64,000 nucleotides of DNA. Origin: Duganella radicis (GTDB lineage Bacteria > Pseudomonadota > Gammaproteobacteria > Burkholderiales > Burkholderiaceae_D). Position numbers and translations under genes: made by a program. The notes under the pieces are model-generated. The model did no database searches. It saw nothing but the letters and a program-made list of their open reading frames with translations, and had not been told where the DNA came from. The DNA lies in the NCBI RefSeq assembly GCF_009720825.1, contig NZ_WNKY01000016.1, forward strand, positions 1-64,000. The letters are read 5' to 3'. Position 1 is the first letter of the stretch. Each line of letters opens with the position of its first letter. Shown piece after piece: positions 45,484 to 54,145 of this stretch.

Positions 45484-47529
45484 ATGCAAATCAAAACCAT
45501 GGTGCTGGCGCTGGCCAGCATCGCAGTCGCCGCCTGCGGCTCGAATGAGCACGACGAACGCGAAGACCTGAATCTCAAGCCGAGCTTCCTCGGCGACATC
45601 AGCAGTAAAACCTACGACGGCGCCAGCGACGATTTGCTGACCGCCGGTCTCGGCAAGACCGGACTGGCGGGCGCCACGCCGGCCTACGCTGACCCCGCCA
45701 ATCCCACCGCCGCTGAACTGCGCCGCAACGCCATCCACGCCAATTACCGGGCGGTGCTGGATATCTCCGCCAACAGCGGCTATGGCACGCTGTACGGCCC
45801 CAATGTGGACGCCAAGGGCGTGGCCGGAGCGGGAGAGGGCAAGGTGGCGGGGACCGAGTACATCGCCTACACCGAGAACAACGTGACGCTGATGGTGCAG
45901 GTGCCGAACGGGTTTGACGCGAAAAACCCCTGCATCGTCACCGGGACGTCGAGCGGCTCGCGCGGGATCTATGGCGCGATCGGCAGCGCGGGCGAATGGG
46001 GCCTGAAGAATAATTGTGCCGTGGCCTATGCCGACAAGGGCAGCGGCACCGGTCTCTACACCTTCGATGACGACAGTGTGAATCTGCAAAACGGCGTGCG
46101 CGCGACCCGCACAGCCGCCGGCAACAACGCCACGTTTTCACCGGCGCTGACCGATGCCGAGCGCGCGGCGTTTGCTTCCACCTATCCGGGCCGTGTCGCC
46201 TTCAAGCACGCGCACTCGCAGCAGAATCCTGAAAAGGACTGGGGCAAGGTCACCTTGCAGGCGGTCGAGTTTGCCTTTTACGTGTTGAATGAAAAGTACG
46301 GCACCCTGGCCAAGGATAACAAGAGCCACATCGTGCTGTTGTCGCCGAAGAACACCATCACCATTGCCTCCAGCATTTCCAACGGCGCCGGCTCGGCCTT
46401 GCTGGCGGCGGAGCAGGACACCAAGGGCCTGATCTCCGGCGTGGCCGCGACCGAGCCGCAGATCCAGCCGAAGACGGCCACCGGCTACACGGTACGGCAG
46501 GGCGCGGCGGCGGTGACGGGGCAGGGCAAGGCGCTGTTCGATTACTCGACCTATGCGGCGCTGTACCAGCCGTGCATCGCCTCGACGGCGGCGGCGCCGG
46601 GACGTTGCACGGCGCTGGTCGCCAAAGGTTTGCTGAGCGGCGGCGACCTGACGGCGCAGCAGACCGATGCCAAAGCGCGTCTGAAAGCCTACGGCTGGCT
46701 GGCGGATTCCGACGTGCTGCAAGCGGCGCATGCGGGCACCAATGTGCTGGTGGCCGCCACCTACGCCTACGCTTACGGCAAGTTTTCCGTGACCGACAAG
46801 GTGTGCGGTTTGACCTTCGCGCCAACCGATGCGAACGGTGCGCCGGTGCCGTTCACGGCGGCGCAAAAAGCGTCCAGCTTCGCCACCCAGAACGGGATTA
46901 TCGGCAGCGTGGTGTACGAGGATGCGGTGGGCGGGGCCAGGGCATACAACCTGGGCGTGTCGCCGGGCAGCGGGCTGATGGATCAGTCGCTGGATGCCTT
47001 CCTGTGCCTGCGTTCGCTGGCGACCGGGGTGGACGCGGTGTCCGGCGCGGCGCTGACCGGCACGCTGGCGGCGCAGAGCGCGAAGGTGAGGGCGGGCATG
47101 GCCGAGGTGGCGGCGACCGGCAATCTGAAGGGCAAGCCGGCCATCATCGTGCAAGGCCGCAGCGATACCCTGATTCCGGTGAACTTTGCTTCGCGTGCTT
47201 ATGTGGGCTTGAATGCGTCGGTGGAAGGCAGCGCGAGCAAGCTGCGCTATATCGAGGTGACCAACGCCAACCACTTCGATTCGTTCACCAATCTGCTGCC
47301 GGCCAACATCGTGCCGCTGCATGTCTACCTGTTCCGGGCGCTGGATGCGATGCTGGCCAATCTGCGCAACAGCGCCACCGCGCTGCCACCCTCGCAGGTG
47401 GTGCGGACGGTGACGCGGCCCGATAACACCACCGTGCTGACGACCGCCAACTTGCCGGCCATCGCCACCACGCCGACCGCCGCCAACGCCATTACCGTGA
47501 CCGGCACGACGGTGGCGGTGCCGGACTAA
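45484..47529 (+). CDS. D-(-)-3-hydroxybutyrate oligomer hydrolase, lipoprotein
   Basis: This 681-residue secreted or surface esterase of the HBOH (3HBOH) family splits 3-hydroxybutyrate oligomers from PHB breakdown. The lipobox is AVAAC with Cys18, followed by FLGDISSKTYDGASDDLLTA and GTSSGSRGIYGAIG (about residues 153-166). The likely catalytic Ser lies in SISNGAGSALLAA, and NHFDSF supplies a His near the C-terminus. The length fits the family (about 690). I start at ATG 45484, where the lipoprotein signal begins. It lies 7 bp after livM, so transporter and hydrolase are one operon; uptake of the released hydroxy acid is inferred. Confidence 0.9.
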   Translation: MQIKTMVLALASIAVAACGSNEHDEREDLNLKPSFLGDISSKTYDGASDDLLTAGLGKTGLAGATPAYADPANPTAAELRRNAIHANYRAVLDISANSGYGTLYGPNVDAKGVAGAGEGKVAGTEYIAYTENNVTLMVQVPNGFDAKNPCIVTGTSSGSRGIYGAIGSAGEWGLKNNCAVAYADKGSGTGLYTFDDDSVNLQNGVRATRTAAGNNATFSPALTDAERAAFASTYPGRVAFKHAHSQQNPEKDWGKVTLQAVEFAFYVLNEKYGTLAKDNKSHIVLLSPKNTITIASSISNGAGSALLAAEQDTKGLISGVAATEPQIQPKTATGYTVRQGAAAVTGQGKALFDYSTYAALYQPCIASTAAAPGRCTALVAKGLLSGGDLTAQQTDAKARLKAYGWLADSDVLQAAHAGTNVLVAATYAYAYGKFSVTDKVCGLTFAPTDANGAPVPFTAAQKASSFATQNGIIGSVVYEDAVGGARAYNLGVSPGSGLMDQSLDAFLCLRSLATGVDAVSGAALTGTLAAQSAKVRAGMAEVAATGNLKGKPAIIVQGRSDTLIPVNFASRAYVGLNASVEGSASKLRYIEVTNANHFDSFTNLLPANIVPLHVYLFRALDAMLANLRNSATALPPSQVVRTVTRPDNTTVLTTANLPAIATTPTAANAITVTGTTVAVPD

Positions 47530-48683
47530 AGCGCGGCGGCGTAGATCGCCCTCGCATCGTCGCGCGTGACGGTGCGGGGGTTATTTCCCAACAAGCGGGT
47601 CTGGAGCATGGCGTCATCGGCTAGCCGGTCCAGATCGGTTTCCCTGATTCCCACCTGCTGCAAGGTCCGTTCTACCCCGGTCACGATGGCGATTTGTTGC
47701 ATCGCAACAGCGAGCGCCTCCGCCCTTGCCTCGATACTGCCGCTGGCGGCCGGCACCACAATCTCCGCCAGCTCCGCATACATCTGCGCAGCCTCCGGCG
47801 CGTTAAAGCGCAGCACATGCGGCAGCACCAGCGAATTCGACAGCCCATGTGGCACGTGAAAAATCCCGCCTATCGGATAGGCCAGCGCATGCACCGCCGC
47901 CACCGGCGCATTTGAAAACGCCTGCCCGGCCAGCAGCGCCCCCAGCAGCATGGCTTGCCGCGCAGCCAGATTGCGCCCATTTTCGCAGGCCGCGATCAGG
48001 TTGGCCGACAGCAGTCCAAGCGCTTTGCGCGCCAGGATATCGGACAGCGGGTTCTTCTTGTGTTTGCTGGTGTAGGCCTCGATCGCATGCACCATGGCAT
48101 CGATGCCGGTGGCGGCGGTGACGTGAGGCGGCAGGCCCAGGGTCAGTTCGGCGTCCAGCAATGCCAAATCGGCATAGAGCTGCGGCGCCACGACACCCAT
48201 CTTCGTGGTAGCGCCGGTGGTGACGATGGCGATATTGGTGACCTCCGAACCAGTGCCAGCGGTGGTCGGAATCTGCACCAGCGGCAGCCGCGCGCCCTTC
48301 ACATTGCCGATGCCGTAGATCGCGCGGATGGGCTGATCGCTGTCCGCCAGCACGGCGATCAGCTTGGCCACGTCCATCGAACTGCCGCCGCCCAGGCCGA
48401 TCACGATGTCGGCCTGGAATCCCCGCGCCGCCTCCACCGCCGCCAGTACCACCGCTTCCGGCGGGTCCGCCACCACCTGTGCATAGATCTCCACAGCCAG
48501 CCCGGCGGCACGCAGACTGACCGCCGGTGCATCCACCAGCCCGGTCCTGAGGAAGCCCGGATCGGTCACCAGCAGGGCGCGTCGCGCGGTAGGAAAACGC
48601 TGGGCGATGTGCTCGCCTAGCCGGCTGGCGGCGCCCAGTTCGGAAACGATATGGGCCACGGTACTGAAAGCAAAATCGGTCAT
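47526..48683 (-). CDS. Iron-containing alcohol dehydrogenase
   Basis: This 385-residue group III dehydrogenase has the NAD motif GLGGGSSMDVAKLIA, then PTTAGTGSEVTNIAIVTT. Metal ligands are in GIDAMVHAIEAYTS and HALAYPIGGIFHVPHGLSN. Substrate class: 1-alkanols, 1,3-propanediol, 4-hydroxybutyrate or similar. The last four bases overlap the end of the convergent oligomer-hydrolase gene. A 4-hydroxybutyrate or related hydroxy-acid role would fit the neighbourhood but is speculative. Confidence 0.9.
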   Translation of the reverse strand: MTDFAFSTVAHIVSELGAASRLGEHIAQRFPTARRALLVTDPGFLRTGLVDAPAVSLRAAGLAVEIYAQVVADPPEAVVLAAVEAARGFQADIVIGLGGGSSMDVAKLIAVLADSDQPIRAIYGIGNVKGARLPLVQIPTTAGTGSEVTNIAIVTTGATTKMGVVAPQLYADLALLDAELTLGLPPHVTAATGIDAMVHAIEAYTSKHKKNPLSDILARKALGLLSANLIAACENGRNLAARQAMLLGALLAGQAFSNAPVAAVHALAYPIGGIFHVPHGLSNSLVLPHVLRFNAPEAAQMYAELAEIVVPAASGSIEARAEALAVAMQQIAIVTGVERTLQQVGIRETDLDRLADDAMLQTRLLGNNPRTVTRDDARAIYAAAL

Positions 48684-48807
48684 GACGGCGTCCGTTCAAG
48701 TATGGATTTCACCACCTAGCTTACCCCAAGCCATGCCGGATCGGCATCGGCCGGACAGAGATTTCTTCCGTACAATAGAGCCTTTGCAAGCTGAGGACGG
48801 CAGGATC

Positions 48808-49572
48808 ATGGTGGACTTTTGGGTGTTGGGAGCGGCTGCGTTCGGCGCAGGTCTGGTCGACGCGGTGGTGGGGGGAGGAGGGCTGATCCAGCTGCCGACC
48901 ATGTTTGCGGTGTTCCCGAATATGGCGCCTGCCACCCTGATTGGCACCAACAAGCTGGCCAGTATCTTCGGCACCAGCGTGGCGGCGGTCAGCTACGCAC
49001 GCCGGGTGGCGATAGCCTGGTCGGTGGCGACCCCGGCCGCACTGGCGGCGCTGGTGTTTGCCTTCCTCGGTGCTTACGTCGTGACCAAGTTATCGGCCGA
49101 CTTCATGCGCATCGCGCTGCCGGTGGTGCTGCTGGCGGTGGCGATCTACACCTTTGCCAAGAAAGACTTCGGCAGCGTCCACGCGCCCATCCACTCCGGC
49201 GCCAAGGAGCAGTCGCTGGCGCTGGCGGTCGGCGCCGCCATTGGTTTCTACGATGGCTTTTTCGGCCCCGGCACCGGCAGCTTCCTGGTGTTCCTGTTCG
49301 TGCGCGTGTTTGGCTTCGATTTCCTCGGCGCCTCGGCCGTGGCCAAGATCGTCAACGTGGCGTGCAACTTTGCCGCCCTGATCTGGTTCGGCTACAGCGG
49401 CCACCTGATCTGGCAGCTGGGCCTGACCATGGCCGTGTGCCAGATCGTTGGCTCGCTGATCGGTTCACGCATGGCGATGCAGCATGGTAGTGGCTTCGTG
49501 CGTAAGCTGTTCCTTGTGGTGGTGTCTGTACTTATTGTTAAGTCCGGCTACGACGCGTGGTTGCGGTGGTGA
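48808..49572 (+). CDS. TSUP/TauE-SafE family membrane permease
   Basis: This 254-residue protein has about 8 TM segments. It opens with GLVDAVVGGGGLIQLPTMFA and repeats the motif in the second half as GFYDGFFGPGTGSFLVFLFV, the duplicated signature of the TauE/SafE (DUF81) family that moves sulfite, sulfoacetate or other organosulfur anions. I chose ATG 48808; an upstream in-frame start would run into the divergent dehydrogenase gene. The first parS site begins 2 bp after its stop. Confidence 0.88.
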   Translation: MVDFWVLGAAAFGAGLVDAVVGGGGLIQLPTMFAVFPNMAPATLIGTNKLASIFGTSVAAVSYARRVAIAWSVATPAALAALVFAFLGAYVVTKLSADFMRIALPVVLLAVAIYTFAKKDFGSVHAPIHSGAKEQSLALAVGAAIGFYDGFFGPGTGSFLVFLFVRVFGFDFLGASAVAKIVNVACNFAALIWFGYSGHLIWQLGLTMAVCQIVGSLIGSRMAMQHGSGFVRKLFLVVVSVLIVKSGYDAWLRW

Positions 49573-49573
49573 C

Positions 49574-49589
49574 TGTTCCACGTGGAACA
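49574..49589. promoter_or_regulatory. parS centromere site 1
   Basis: TGTTCCACGTGGAACA is a perfect 16-bp palindrome matching the bacterial parS consensus TGTTNCACGTGNAACA. Together with site 2 exactly 50 bp downstream and the parAB genes 2.8 kb away it forms the ParABS loading site. Confidence 0.92.
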
Positions 49590-49594
49590 TTGCT

Positions 49595-49619
49595 AAAGGG
49601 GCACTTAGGTGCCCTTTTT
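49595..49619 (+). terminator. Rho-independent terminator of the TSUP gene
   Basis: A stem of AAAGGGGCAC with GTGCCCTTTT (one G-U pair), a TTAG loop and a T tail lies between the two parS sites. Confidence 0.75.
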
Positions 49620-49623
49620 CTAT

Positions 49624-49639
49624 TGTTTCACGTGGAACA
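49624..49639. promoter_or_regulatory. parS centromere site 2
   Basis: TGTTTCACGTGGAACA matches the parS consensus with one off-symmetry base. It lies 90 bp upstream of the mnmG start and 50 bp from site 1, i.e. about five helical turns, on the same face. Confidence 0.92.
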
Positions 49640-49728
49640 CAACGAAGAATATTTTTGCCTAAAAAAGTCGCAGCATCAAAAAAACTCTATAATCTGGACT
49701 TGATCCCTTCGCTTTAAACTTTTCCACC

Positions 49729-51654
49729 ATGTTATTTCCTACGAATTTCGACGTCATCGTTGTCGGCGGTGGACACGCCGGTACCGAGGCCGCCCTTGCT
49801 TCCGCCCGTATGGGGCAGAAGACGCTGCTGCTCACCCACAACATTGAGACGCTGGGCCAGATGTCGTGCAATCCCTCCATCGGCGGTATCGGCAAAGGCC
49901 ATCTGGTCAAAGAAGTCGATGCGCTGGGCGGCGCCATGGCGATCGCCACCGATGAATCGGGCATCCAGTTCCGCATTTTGAATTCCTCCAAAGGCCCTGC
50001 CGTGCGCGCCACCCGCGCCCAGGCCGACCGCATCCTGTACAAGGCCGCCATCCGTTCGCGCCTGGAAAACCAGCCCAACCTGTGGCTGTTCCAGCAGGCC
50101 GTGGATGATCTGATGGTGGAGGGCGACCGCGTGGTCGGCGCCGTCACCCAGATCGGTCTGAAGTTCGCCGCGCGCGCGGTGGTGCTGACCGCAGGTACTT
50201 TCCTCGATGGGAAGATCCACGTCGGTCTGAACAACTACTCGGGCGGCCGCGCCGGCGATCCGCCAGCCGTGTCGCTGTCGGCGCGCCTGAAAGAATTGAA
50301 GCTGCCGCAAGGCCGCCTGAAGACCGGCACGCCGCCGCGCATCGACGGCCGCAGCATGGACTTCTCGCAAATGACCGAGCAGCCGGGCGACCTGGACCCG
50401 GTGCCAGTGTTCTCGGTGATGGGCAATGCCGACATGCATCCGCGGCAGATGCCATGCTGGGTGACCCACACCAATCAGCAAACCCACGACATCATCCGTG
50501 GCGGCCTGGACCGTAGCCCGATGTACACCGGCGTGATCGAAGGTGTCGGCCCGCGCTATTGCCCGTCGATTGAAGACAAGATTCACCGCTTCTCGTCCAA
50601 GGAATCGCACCAGATTTTCCTGGAGCCGGAAGGCCTGACCACCAACGAATTCTATCCAAACGGCATCTCGACCAGCCTGCCATTCGACGTCCAGATCGAG
50701 CTGGTGCGTTCGATGAAGGGTCTGGAAAACGCCCACATCCTGCGTCCGGGCTACGCCATTGAGTACGATTATTTCGACCCGCGCGGCCTGAAAGCCTCGC
50801 TGGAGACCAAGGCCATCAACGGTCTGTTCTTCGCCGGCCAGATCAATGGCACCACCGGTTACGAAGAAGCGGCGGCCCAGGGCCTGCTGGCCGGCGTCAA
50901 CGCCGCGCTGCAAACCCAGGGCAAGGAAGCCTGGACGCCGGCACGTTCCGAAGCCTACCTCGGCGTGATGGTGGACGACTTGGTCACCCAAGGCGTGATG
51001 GAACCGTACCGCATGTTCACCAGCCGCGCCGAGTATCGCCTCAGCCTGCGCGAAGACAACGCCGACATGCGCCTGACCGAAATCGGCCGCAAGCTGGGCG
51101 TGATCGGCGATGCGCAGTGGGAAGCCTTCGACCGCAAGCGCGAGTCGGTTGCGCGCGAACTGGAGCGCCTGCGTTCCACGTGGGTGAATCCGCGCATCCT
51201 CGAAGCGGCTGAATCCGAGCGCGTCATTGGCCAGGCCATCGAGCGCGAATATTCGCTGGCCGACCTGCTGCGCCGCCCGGGCGTGGAGTACGACAAGCTG
51301 ATGACGCTGAAAGGCGCGGACGGCCGCGAACTGGCCGGCCCTGGCGAAACCGACGAAGTGGTCAAAGAGCAGATCGAAATCCAGCTCAAGTATTCGGGCT
51401 ATATCGACCGCCAGACCAAGGAAGTCGAGCGCCACGAGCACTACGAAAACCTGAAACTGCCGGAGAACTACAATTATCTGGACATCACCGCGCTATCGGT
51501 GGAAGTGCGCCAGAAGTTGCACGCGCAGCGTCCGGAAACGCTGGGCCAGGCATCGCGCATTTCGGGCGTGACGCCGGCGGCCATTTCGCTGTTGCTGGTG
51601 CATCTGAAAAAAGCCGGTTTCGGTGGTTTCGTTCAGAAAGATGAGGCAGCATGA
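49729..51654 (+). CDS. mnmG: tRNA uridine-5-carboxymethylaminomethyl modification enzyme MnmG (GidA)
   Basis: This 641-residue FAD protein works with MnmE to install cmnm5 at the wobble uridine of tRNAs. It has the FAD fold [70 protein letters not shown] and the C-terminal helical domain ending [14 protein letters not shown]. The stop overlaps the rsmG start (ATGA). Two parS sites are just upstream. Confidence 0.98.
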   Translation: MLFPTNFDVIVVGGGHAGTEAALASARMGQKTLLLTHNIETLGQMSCNPSIGGIGKGHLVKEVDALGGAMAIATDESGIQFRILNSSKGPAVRATRAQADRILYKAAIRSRLENQPNLWLFQQAVDDLMVEGDRVVGAVTQIGLKFAARAVVLTAGTFLDGKIHVGLNNYSGGRAGDPPAVSLSARLKELKLPQGRLKTGTPPRIDGRSMDFSQMTEQPGDLDPVPVFSVMGNADMHPRQMPCWVTHTNQQTHDIIRGGLDRSPMYTGVIEGVGPRYCPSIEDKIHRFSSKESHQIFLEPEGLTTNEFYPNGISTSLPFDVQIELVRSMKGLENAHILRPGYAIEYDYFDPRGLKASLETKAINGLFFAGQINGTTGYEEAAAQGLLAGVNAALQTQGKEAWTPARSEAYLGVMVDDLVTQGVMEPYRMFTSRAEYRLSLREDNADMRLTEIGRKLGVIGDAQWEAFDRKRESVARELERLRSTWVNPRILEAAESERVIGQAIEREYSLADLLRRPGVEYDKLMTLKGADGRELAGPGETDEVVKEQIEIQLKYSGYIDRQTKEVERHEHYENLKLPENYNYLDITALSVEVRQKLHAQRPETLGQASRISGVTPAAISLLLVHLKKAGFGGFVQKDEAA

Positions 51655-52316
51655 AGGTGTTTGACCGGGCCACGCCTGGCCGCGATGTAATAACTGAACT
51701 TTTGAAGCAAGGCATCAAGCAGCTGCCACTGGCGCTGAGCGAGGAACAGGTGGAAAAGCTGCTGGACTACCTGCACCTGCTGAACAAGTGGAACTCGGTG
51801 TACAACCTGACCTCGGTGCGCGATCCATTGGAAATGGTGAAGCTGCACCTGCTGGACTCCCTGGCAGCGGTGCCGGCGTTCGCCGGCGCCACCAATGTGC
51901 TGGACGTGGGAGCAGGGGGCGGGCTGCCGGGCATGGTGCTGGCCATCAGCCGCCCGGACATGAAAGTGTCGATGATCGACACGGTGCATAAGAAGACCGC
52001 CTTCCTCAATCAGGTGAAGGCGGAGCTGGGATTGAGCAACGTCACGGTGTACACGAAGAAGGTGCAGGAACTGGAAGTGAGGACGAAATTCGACGTCATC
52101 ACCTCCCGGGCATTCGCCGACCTGTCAGACTTCGTCAACTGGTCGGGGCACCTGCTGCAAGAGGGCGGGCAATACATCGCCTTGAAAGGCACGGCGCCGG
52201 CAGAGGAGCGCGAGCGACTGCCAGCACCATGGAAAGTGCGGAAACTGGAGCCTTTGGCAGTGCCGGGGCTGGACGCGGAACGTCATCTGGTTTTCATTCA
52301 AGCAGAAACTGCATAA
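51651..52316 (+). CDS. rsmG: 16S rRNA (guanine(527)-N7)-methyltransferase (GidB)
   Basis: This 221-residue SAM enzyme has a helical N-terminus [18 protein letters not shown], the SAM motif [17 protein letters not shown], and [12 protein letters not shown]. It makes m7G527 of 16S rRNA; loss gives low-level streptomycin resistance. It overlaps mnmG by 4 bp and is followed by the palindrome array before parA. Confidence 0.97.
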   Translation: MKVFDRATPGRDVITELLKQGIKQLPLALSEEQVEKLLDYLHLLNKWNSVYNLTSVRDPLEMVKLHLLDSLAAVPAFAGATNVLDVGAGGGLPGMVLAISRPDMKVSMIDTVHKKTAFLNQVKAELGLSNVTVYTKKVQELEVRTKFDVITSRAFADLSDFVNWSGHLLQEGGQYIALKGTAPAEERERLPAPWKVRKLEPLAVPGLDAERHLVFIQAETA

Positions 52317-52320
52317 ACGA

Positions 52321-52389
52321 TTTATACGGTATAAATGGTTTATATCGTATAAATAGTATAAATCGTTTATACCGTTTATATCGTATAAA
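52321..52389. repeat. 18-bp-period palindrome array upstream of parA
   Basis: Four palindromes lie at 52321-52335 (TTTATACGGTATAAA), 52339-52353 (TTTATATCGTATAAA), 52356-52372 (GTATAAATCGTTTATAC) and 52375-52389 (TTTATATCGTATAAA). Their centres, 52328, 52346, 52364 and 52382, are exactly 18 bp apart. The array fills most of the 102-bp rsmG-parA gap and is far more AT-rich than its surroundings. It is likely a multi-site operator, perhaps for ParA autorepression, or an iteron-like element. Confidence 0.75.
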
Positions 52390-52418
52390 TCAATAGCATC
52401 AACCAAGATAAGAATTAC

Positions 52419-53189
52419 ATGGCAAAAATTTTTTGCGTAGCAAATCAAAAGGGCGGCGTAGGCAAGACCACCACCACCGTTAACCTCGCCGCCGGTCTGG
52501 CAAAACTGGACCAGCGCGTGCTGCTGGTCGACCTGGACCCGCAGGGCAACGCCACCATGGGTGCGGGCATCAACAAGGCAGGACTGAAAGCATCGACCTA
52601 CGAGGTGATGCTGGGCACGGCCGACGTGGCCGCCGCGCGTCAGCGCTCCGAGCCGGGCCACTTCGACGTGCTGCCATCCAACCGCGAGCTGGCCGGCGCG
52701 GAAGTGGAGATGGTGGAACTGGACAATCGCGAGCGCCGCCTGAAGGATGCGCTGGCCGTTGTGGATAAAGAGTACGACTTCATTCTGATCGACTGCCCGC
52801 CGGCGCTGTCGATGCTGACGCTGAACGGCCTGTGCGCCGCGCATGGCGTCATCATCCCGATGCAGTGCGAGTACTACGCGCTGGAAGGCTTGTCCGATCT
52901 GGTCAACACCATCAAGAAGGTGCACGCCAACCTCAACCCGGACCTGAAGATCATCGGCCTGCTGCGCGTGATGTTCGATCCGCGCATGACGCTGTCGCAG
53001 CAGGTGTCGGCCCAGCTGGAGCAGCACTTCGGCGACAAGGTCTTCAAGACCATCATCCCGCGCAATGTGCGCCTGGCGGAAGCGCCGTCGTACGGCGTGC
53101 CCGGCGTGACCTTCGATCCGACCTCCAAGGGCGCGCAGGCGTACATCGCCTTCGGCGCCGAGATGGTCAAGCGTATCAAGAAAATGTAA
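52419..53189 (+). CDS. parA: Chromosome-partitioning ATPase ParA (Soj)
   Basis: This 256-residue deviant-Walker ATPase has KGGVGKTTTTVNLAAGLA with the signature Lys, LLVDLDPQGNATMG and ILIDCPPALSML. There is no N-terminal DNA-binding extension, as for chromosomal Soj-type ParA. It drives origin segregation with ParB-parS. It is 9 bp upstream of parB. Confidence 0.97.
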   Translation: MAKIFCVANQKGGVGKTTTTVNLAAGLAKLDQRVLLVDLDPQGNATMGAGINKAGLKASTYEVMLGTADVAAARQRSEPGHFDVLPSNRELAGAEVEMVELDNRERRLKDALAVVDKEYDFILIDCPPALSMLTLNGLCAAHGVIIPMQCEYYALEGLSDLVNTIKKVHANLNPDLKIIGLLRVMFDPRMTLSQQVSAQLEQHFGDKVFKTIIPRNVRLAEAPSYGVPGVTFDPTSKGAQAYIAFGAEMVKRIKKM

Positions 53190-53198
53190 GGCAATCAC

Positions 53199-54068
53199 AT
53201 GGCAACCAAAAAACTCAAAGGCCTGGGTCGCGGCCTGGAAGCGCTGCTTGGCGGCGACGGCGACATCACCACTGCGGACGCCAACACGCCGTCCGAGCTG
53301 AACGTCACGCAAATGCAGGCCGGCAAATACCAGCCGCGCACGCGCATGGACGAGGGCGGCTTGCAGGAGCTGGCCGCATCGATCAAGACCCAGGGCATCA
53401 TGCAGCCTATCCTGGTGCGCCCGATCGGCAAGGACAAATACGAGATCATCGCCGGCGAGCGCCGTTTCCGCGCTGCGCAATTGGCCGGCCTGGAGGTGCT
53501 CCCCGTTTTGGTGCGCGATGTCGACGACCAGGCCGCCGCCGCCATGGCGCTGATCGAGAACATGCAGCGCGAGGATCTCAATCCGCTGGAAGAAGCGCAG
53601 GGCATCCATCGCCTGATCACCGACTTCAGCTTCACGCATGAGCAGGCCGCCAACGCGGTCGGCCGTTCGCGCAGCGCCGTGTCCAACCTGCTGCGCCTGA
53701 TGAACCTGGCGGCGCCGGTGCAAACCATGCTGATGGCCGGCGATATCGACATGGGCCACGCGCGCGCCTTGCTGGCGGTGGATGCGGCGACCCAGATCAA
53801 CCTCGCCAACATGGTGGTGGCCAGGCGCCTGTCGGTGCGCGAGACCGAGAAGCTGGTGGCCAGGACCGTGGAAGAACTGAAGGCCTCGCCGAAGGAAGCG
53901 CGCGTCAAGGAAAAATCGGGCGACATCGTCCGCCTGGAAGAGGAACTGTCCGACACCCTGGCCACGCCGGTGGTGTTCAAGATGGGACCGAAAGGGCGCG
54001 GCCAGATGATCATCGACTTCGCCGACCTCGACATCCTGGACGGCGTGCTGGCCCGCCTGCGGGCTTAA
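53199..54068 (+). CDS. parB: Chromosome-partitioning protein ParB (Spo0J)
   Basis: This 289-residue parS-binding CTPase starts with the ParA-stimulating LKGLGRGLEALLG. It continues with YQPRTRMDEGGLQELAASIK, the CTP motif GERRFRAAQLAG, the ENMQREDLNPLEEAQG box, the HTH HEQAANAVGRSRSAVSNLLR and a C-terminal dimer domain. Its sites are the two parS copies at 49.6 kb. Confidence 0.97.
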   Translation: MATKKLKGLGRGLEALLGGDGDITTADANTPSELNVTQMQAGKYQPRTRMDEGGLQELAASIKTQGIMQPILVRPIGKDKYEIIAGERRFRAAQLAGLEVLPVLVRDVDDQAAAAMALIENMQREDLNPLEEAQGIHRLITDFSFTHEQAANAVGRSRSAVSNLLRLMNLAAPVQTMLMAGDIDMGHARALLAVDAATQINLANMVVARRLSVRETEKLVARTVEELKASPKEARVKEKSGDIVRLEEELSDTLATPVVFKMGPKGRGQMIIDFADLDILDGVLARLRA

Positions 54069-54145
54069 AGCGGTTGCATGACTTTTAGTAAATATTTATA
54101 AACTACGATATACTTATTTGATAACATTCCAAATGGAAAAAATGA

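Noticed and set aside
51172..51187. parS-like CGTTCCACGTGG in mnmG
   Set aside because: Right half-site missing; likely coding coincidence.
52321..52389. CRISPR array
   Set aside because: Units are palindromic, 18 bp apart with no spacers of 30 bp and no cas genes.
52125..53759. Antisense frame with YDINGIND-like repeats
   Set aside because: The repeats are just the 18-bp palindrome array read through; the frame is a shadow of parA/parB.
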